A program made the position numbers and the translations under genes. Shown here piece by piece: positions 6,775-8,496 of a DNA stretch of 8,496 nt. The stretch is from the NCBI GenBank assembly GCA_049324835.1, contig JBMOMT010000054.1, positions 1 to 8,496 on the forward strand. The letters run 5' to 3'. The DNA is from JBMOMT01 sp049324835 (GTDB lineage: Bacteria > Chloroflexota > Anaerolineae > CAYNKW01). Below the pieces are notes generated by a model that made no database searches, was not told the origin of the DNA, and saw nothing but the letters and a program-made list of their open reading frames with translations. Each line of letters opens with the position of its first letter. The first letter of the stretch is position 1.

Positions 6775-8496
6775 ATGAGCAGCCTGATCGGTCAGACCAT
6801 TGGACAATACCAGATCGTCGATCACCTGGGCAAGGGCGGCATGGCCGAGGTCTACAAAGCCTACCAGCCGGCCCTGGAGCGTTACGTGGCCATCAAAGTG
6901 CTCCACCCCATCGTCGCCACCGACGAGCAGTTTCTGACCCGCTTTCAGCGCGAAGCGCGCTCCGTGGCCACCCTCCGCCACCAGCACATCGTGCAGATCT
7001 TTGACTTTGGCAACGAGGGTAAAACCTACTACATGGTCATGGAGTTCGTCGATGGCCAGACGCTCAAGCAGCGCCTCAACGCCTTGCGCGCCGCGGGCCA
7101 GGTGATGTCGTTGGAGGAGGCCAACAGAATCGTGAGCCAGGTGGCCCAGGCGCTCGATTACGCTCACGAACGAGGGCTCATCCACCGCGACATCAAACCG
7201 GCCAACATTCTGCTCACCTCTGAAGGTGATGCCGTCCTCTCGGACTTTGGCATCGCCCGCATGGTCGAAGCCACCCGCCAGACGATGACCGGCGTCGTCG
7301 GCACGCCAGAGTACATGTCGCCGGAGCAGGGGCAGGGCAAAGACCTGGACGCTCGCTCAGACGTCTACTCGCTGGGTGTGGTGCTCTATGAGATGCTCAC
7401 CGGCAAGATGCCCTACCAGGCCGACACCCCTCTGGCGGTCATTTTTAAACACGTGCGCGATCCGCTGCCCCTGCCACGGCTGGTCAACCCTAGCCTGCCG
7501 GAGCCGGTGGAGCGCGTCATTCTCAAGAGCCTGTCCAAAGCGCCGGAAGGGCGTTACGGCTCGGCAGGCCAGATGGCCGAAGCGATGACCAGGGCGGTCG
7601 GCGGCGAGTCGCCGCCAGAGCTGAAGGATCAACCCAGCCGCATGGTCGCTGCCCCACCAGAACCGGTGACGGTCGAGGCCCCGGCGCCGGCCAAACCACG
7701 CCGCAGATGGGGCCGGCTGGCCGGTTTAGCAGCCTCGTTGATTCTGGTAGCGGGATTGGTGGCAGCGGGGGTGGTTTTCGGCCCGCAACTGCTTTCCGGT
7801 CTGGGCGCGCAGACACCCACCCCTGCCAACCGCACCGCCACCATCGCCGAGGCGGACAAAGGCGTGGAGGTTCGCGGCCGCGCCGGCAGCGATTGGAGCG
7901 CCGCCTTTGTGGGCATGACCCTGCACAGCGGCAGCGCCGTGCGCACCGCCGACAACGCCCTGGCCCGTGTCCGCCTCGACGAAGCCCTGTTGCGCCTGGC
8001 GCCCGGCTCAGAGATGGTCCTGGATGAGCTTTTGTTGGAGAACGAGAACCGCATCACTCGCCTGAAACTCGACCGCGGTCGCCTGTGGGTGCAGATCAAC
8101 GTCGAGGCCGCCGACGGCGCCGAGTTCAGCATTGCCTTACCGGCAGGTCAGGTGACGTTGGGCGCCGGACGATACAGCATCAGCGTGGCCGCCGACGGCA
8201 GCGCGCTGATCGCAGTGGACGTGGGCCGCGCCACTGTCGGCGCGGCGACCTCGACACAGGTATTGAGCAGCGAACAGCAGATGACGGTCGGCGCGGCGGG
8301 CGATCTGGGCGGCATCGAAAGCCTGAGCGAAAACGAGCGTACCCTGTGGGCAAATTTCGCCGTCGGCCCGGAACTGGCGCTGGCAACCGCCACCCCCACA
8401 CCGACGGCCACACCCACCCCAACCGATACCCCTACCGCTACGCCCACCCCCACCGCCACCGCCACAGCGACATCGACCGCCACGCCCACCCCCACA
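6775..8496 (+). CDS. PknB-like Ser/Thr protein kinase with membrane span and FecR-like domain, 3' truncated
   Basis: A transmembrane signalling kinase: it would phosphorylate Ser/Thr in cytoplasmic proteins in response to an outside or envelope cue. The frame stays open to the right edge (574 residues seen). Kinase domain about 12-275: glycine loop LGKGGMAEVY (18-27), Lys41 in VAIKVL, Glu60, the HRDIKPAN catalytic loop (137-144, Asp139), DFG (157-159), and the activation segment ending GTPEYMSPEQ (176-185), then RSDVYSLG (194-201). All catalytic residues are intact, and it is an RD kinase likely to autophosphorylate on activation-loop Thr. A basic, Pro-rich juxtamembrane part (280-311) leads into one span (about 314-337). 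The outer part (360-510) resembles FecR: VEVRGRAG, LHSGSAVRTADNALARVRL, LRLAPGSEM and LDRGRLWVQI. From 537 a Thr-Pro-Ala linker begins. The start at 6775 is chosen by the kinase fold; ATG at 6771 is in another frame. Confidence 0.93.
   Translation, partial: MSSLIGQTIGQYQIVDHLGKGGMAEVYKAYQPALERYVAIKVLHPIVATDEQFLTRFQREARSVATLRHQHIVQIFDFGNEGKTYYMVMEFVDGQTLKQRLNALRAAGQVMSLEEANRIVSQVAQALDYAHERGLIHRDIKPANILLTSEGDAVLSDFGIARMVEATRQTMTGVVGTPEYMSPEQGQGKDLDARSDVYSLGVVLYEMLTGKMPYQADTPLAVIFKHVRDPLPLPRLVNPSLPEPVERVILKSLSKAPEGRYGSAGQMAEAMTRAVGGESPPELKDQPSRMVAAPPEPVTVEAPAPAKPRRRWGRLAGLAASLILVAGLVAAGVVFGPQLLSGLGAQTPTPANRTATIAEADKGVEVRGRAGSDWSAAFVGMTLHSGSAVRTADNALARVRLDEALLRLAPGSEMVLDELLLENENRITRLKLDRGRLWVQINVEAADGAEFSIALPAGQVTLGAGRYSISVAADGSALIAVDVGRATVGAATSTQVLSSEQQMTVGAAGDLGGIESLSENERTLWANFAVGPELALATATPTPTATPTPTDTPTATPTPTATATATSTATPTPT
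8383..8496 (+). repeat. Thr-Pro-Ala coding repeat (TPT/TAT linker), continues past the edge
   Basis: From about residue 537 the kinase reads almost only Thr, Pro and Ala in TPTAT-like units, encoded by ACC/CCC/GCC/ACA codons. Such extended linkers are common in outer-surface proteins of Chloroflexota and usually sit between folded domains or at the C-terminus. What follows cannot be seen. Confidence 0.9.

Noticed and set aside
6256..7185. 309-codon minus-strand frame spanning the kinase start
   Set aside because: It runs antisense through both the glycosyltransferase end and the kinase domain, and would have to read through the promoter region; no motifs are visible.
8383..8496. CRISPR-like or satellite array at the right edge
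   Set aside because: The repeats are short, irregular and in frame with the kinase; they encode a Thr/Pro/Ala linker.

Overview
The window is GC-rich (roughly 60 to 65 percent by eye) and almost fully coding on the + strand. Three things suggest a member of the Chloroflexota (Anaerolineae or Caldilineae-like): a membrane-anchored Ser/Thr kinase with a FecR-like outer part and a long Thr-Pro-Ala tail, a family-39-type glycosyltransferase with an extra C-terminal beta domain, and TATAAT-type promoters in GC-rich DNA. This assignment is inference from style, not from a marker gene.

Layout: (1) 1-1103, the C-terminal two thirds of an acyl-CoA synthetase-type AMP-forming ligase, cut by the left edge. 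Its stop overlaps the start of a 33-codon reading frame (1100-1201) that has a near-ideal ribosome binding site and encodes 18 prolines in a row. (2) 1202-1553, a non-coding stretch with two inverted repeats and a strong promoter (TTGTCG, 17 bp, TATAAT). (3) 1554-4689, a tight three-gene operon: diaminopimelate decarboxylase (lysA), a PfkB/fructokinase-like sugar kinase, and an EamA-type drug/metabolite transporter. Each junction is a 4-base start/stop overlap. (4) 4744-6630, a multi-membrane-span glycosyltransferase with its own promoter, whose -35 box includes the stop codon of the transporter gene. (5) 6775 to the right edge, a PknB-like Ser/Thr kinase with one membrane span, a FecR-like domain and a Thr/Pro linker still running at the window end.

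The genes read mostly as housekeeping and cell-surface functions: fatty acid activation, lysine/peptidoglycan precursor synthesis, sugar phosphorylation, small-molecule transport, lipid-linked sugar transfer, and transmembrane signalling. I see no phage, transposon, CRISPR, tRNA or rRNA and no clear defence system. The most unusual spot is the polyproline frame with its CCG/CCC tract and the adjacent non-coding stretch; the lysA, sugar kinase and transporter operon is the second point worth comparing across genomes.
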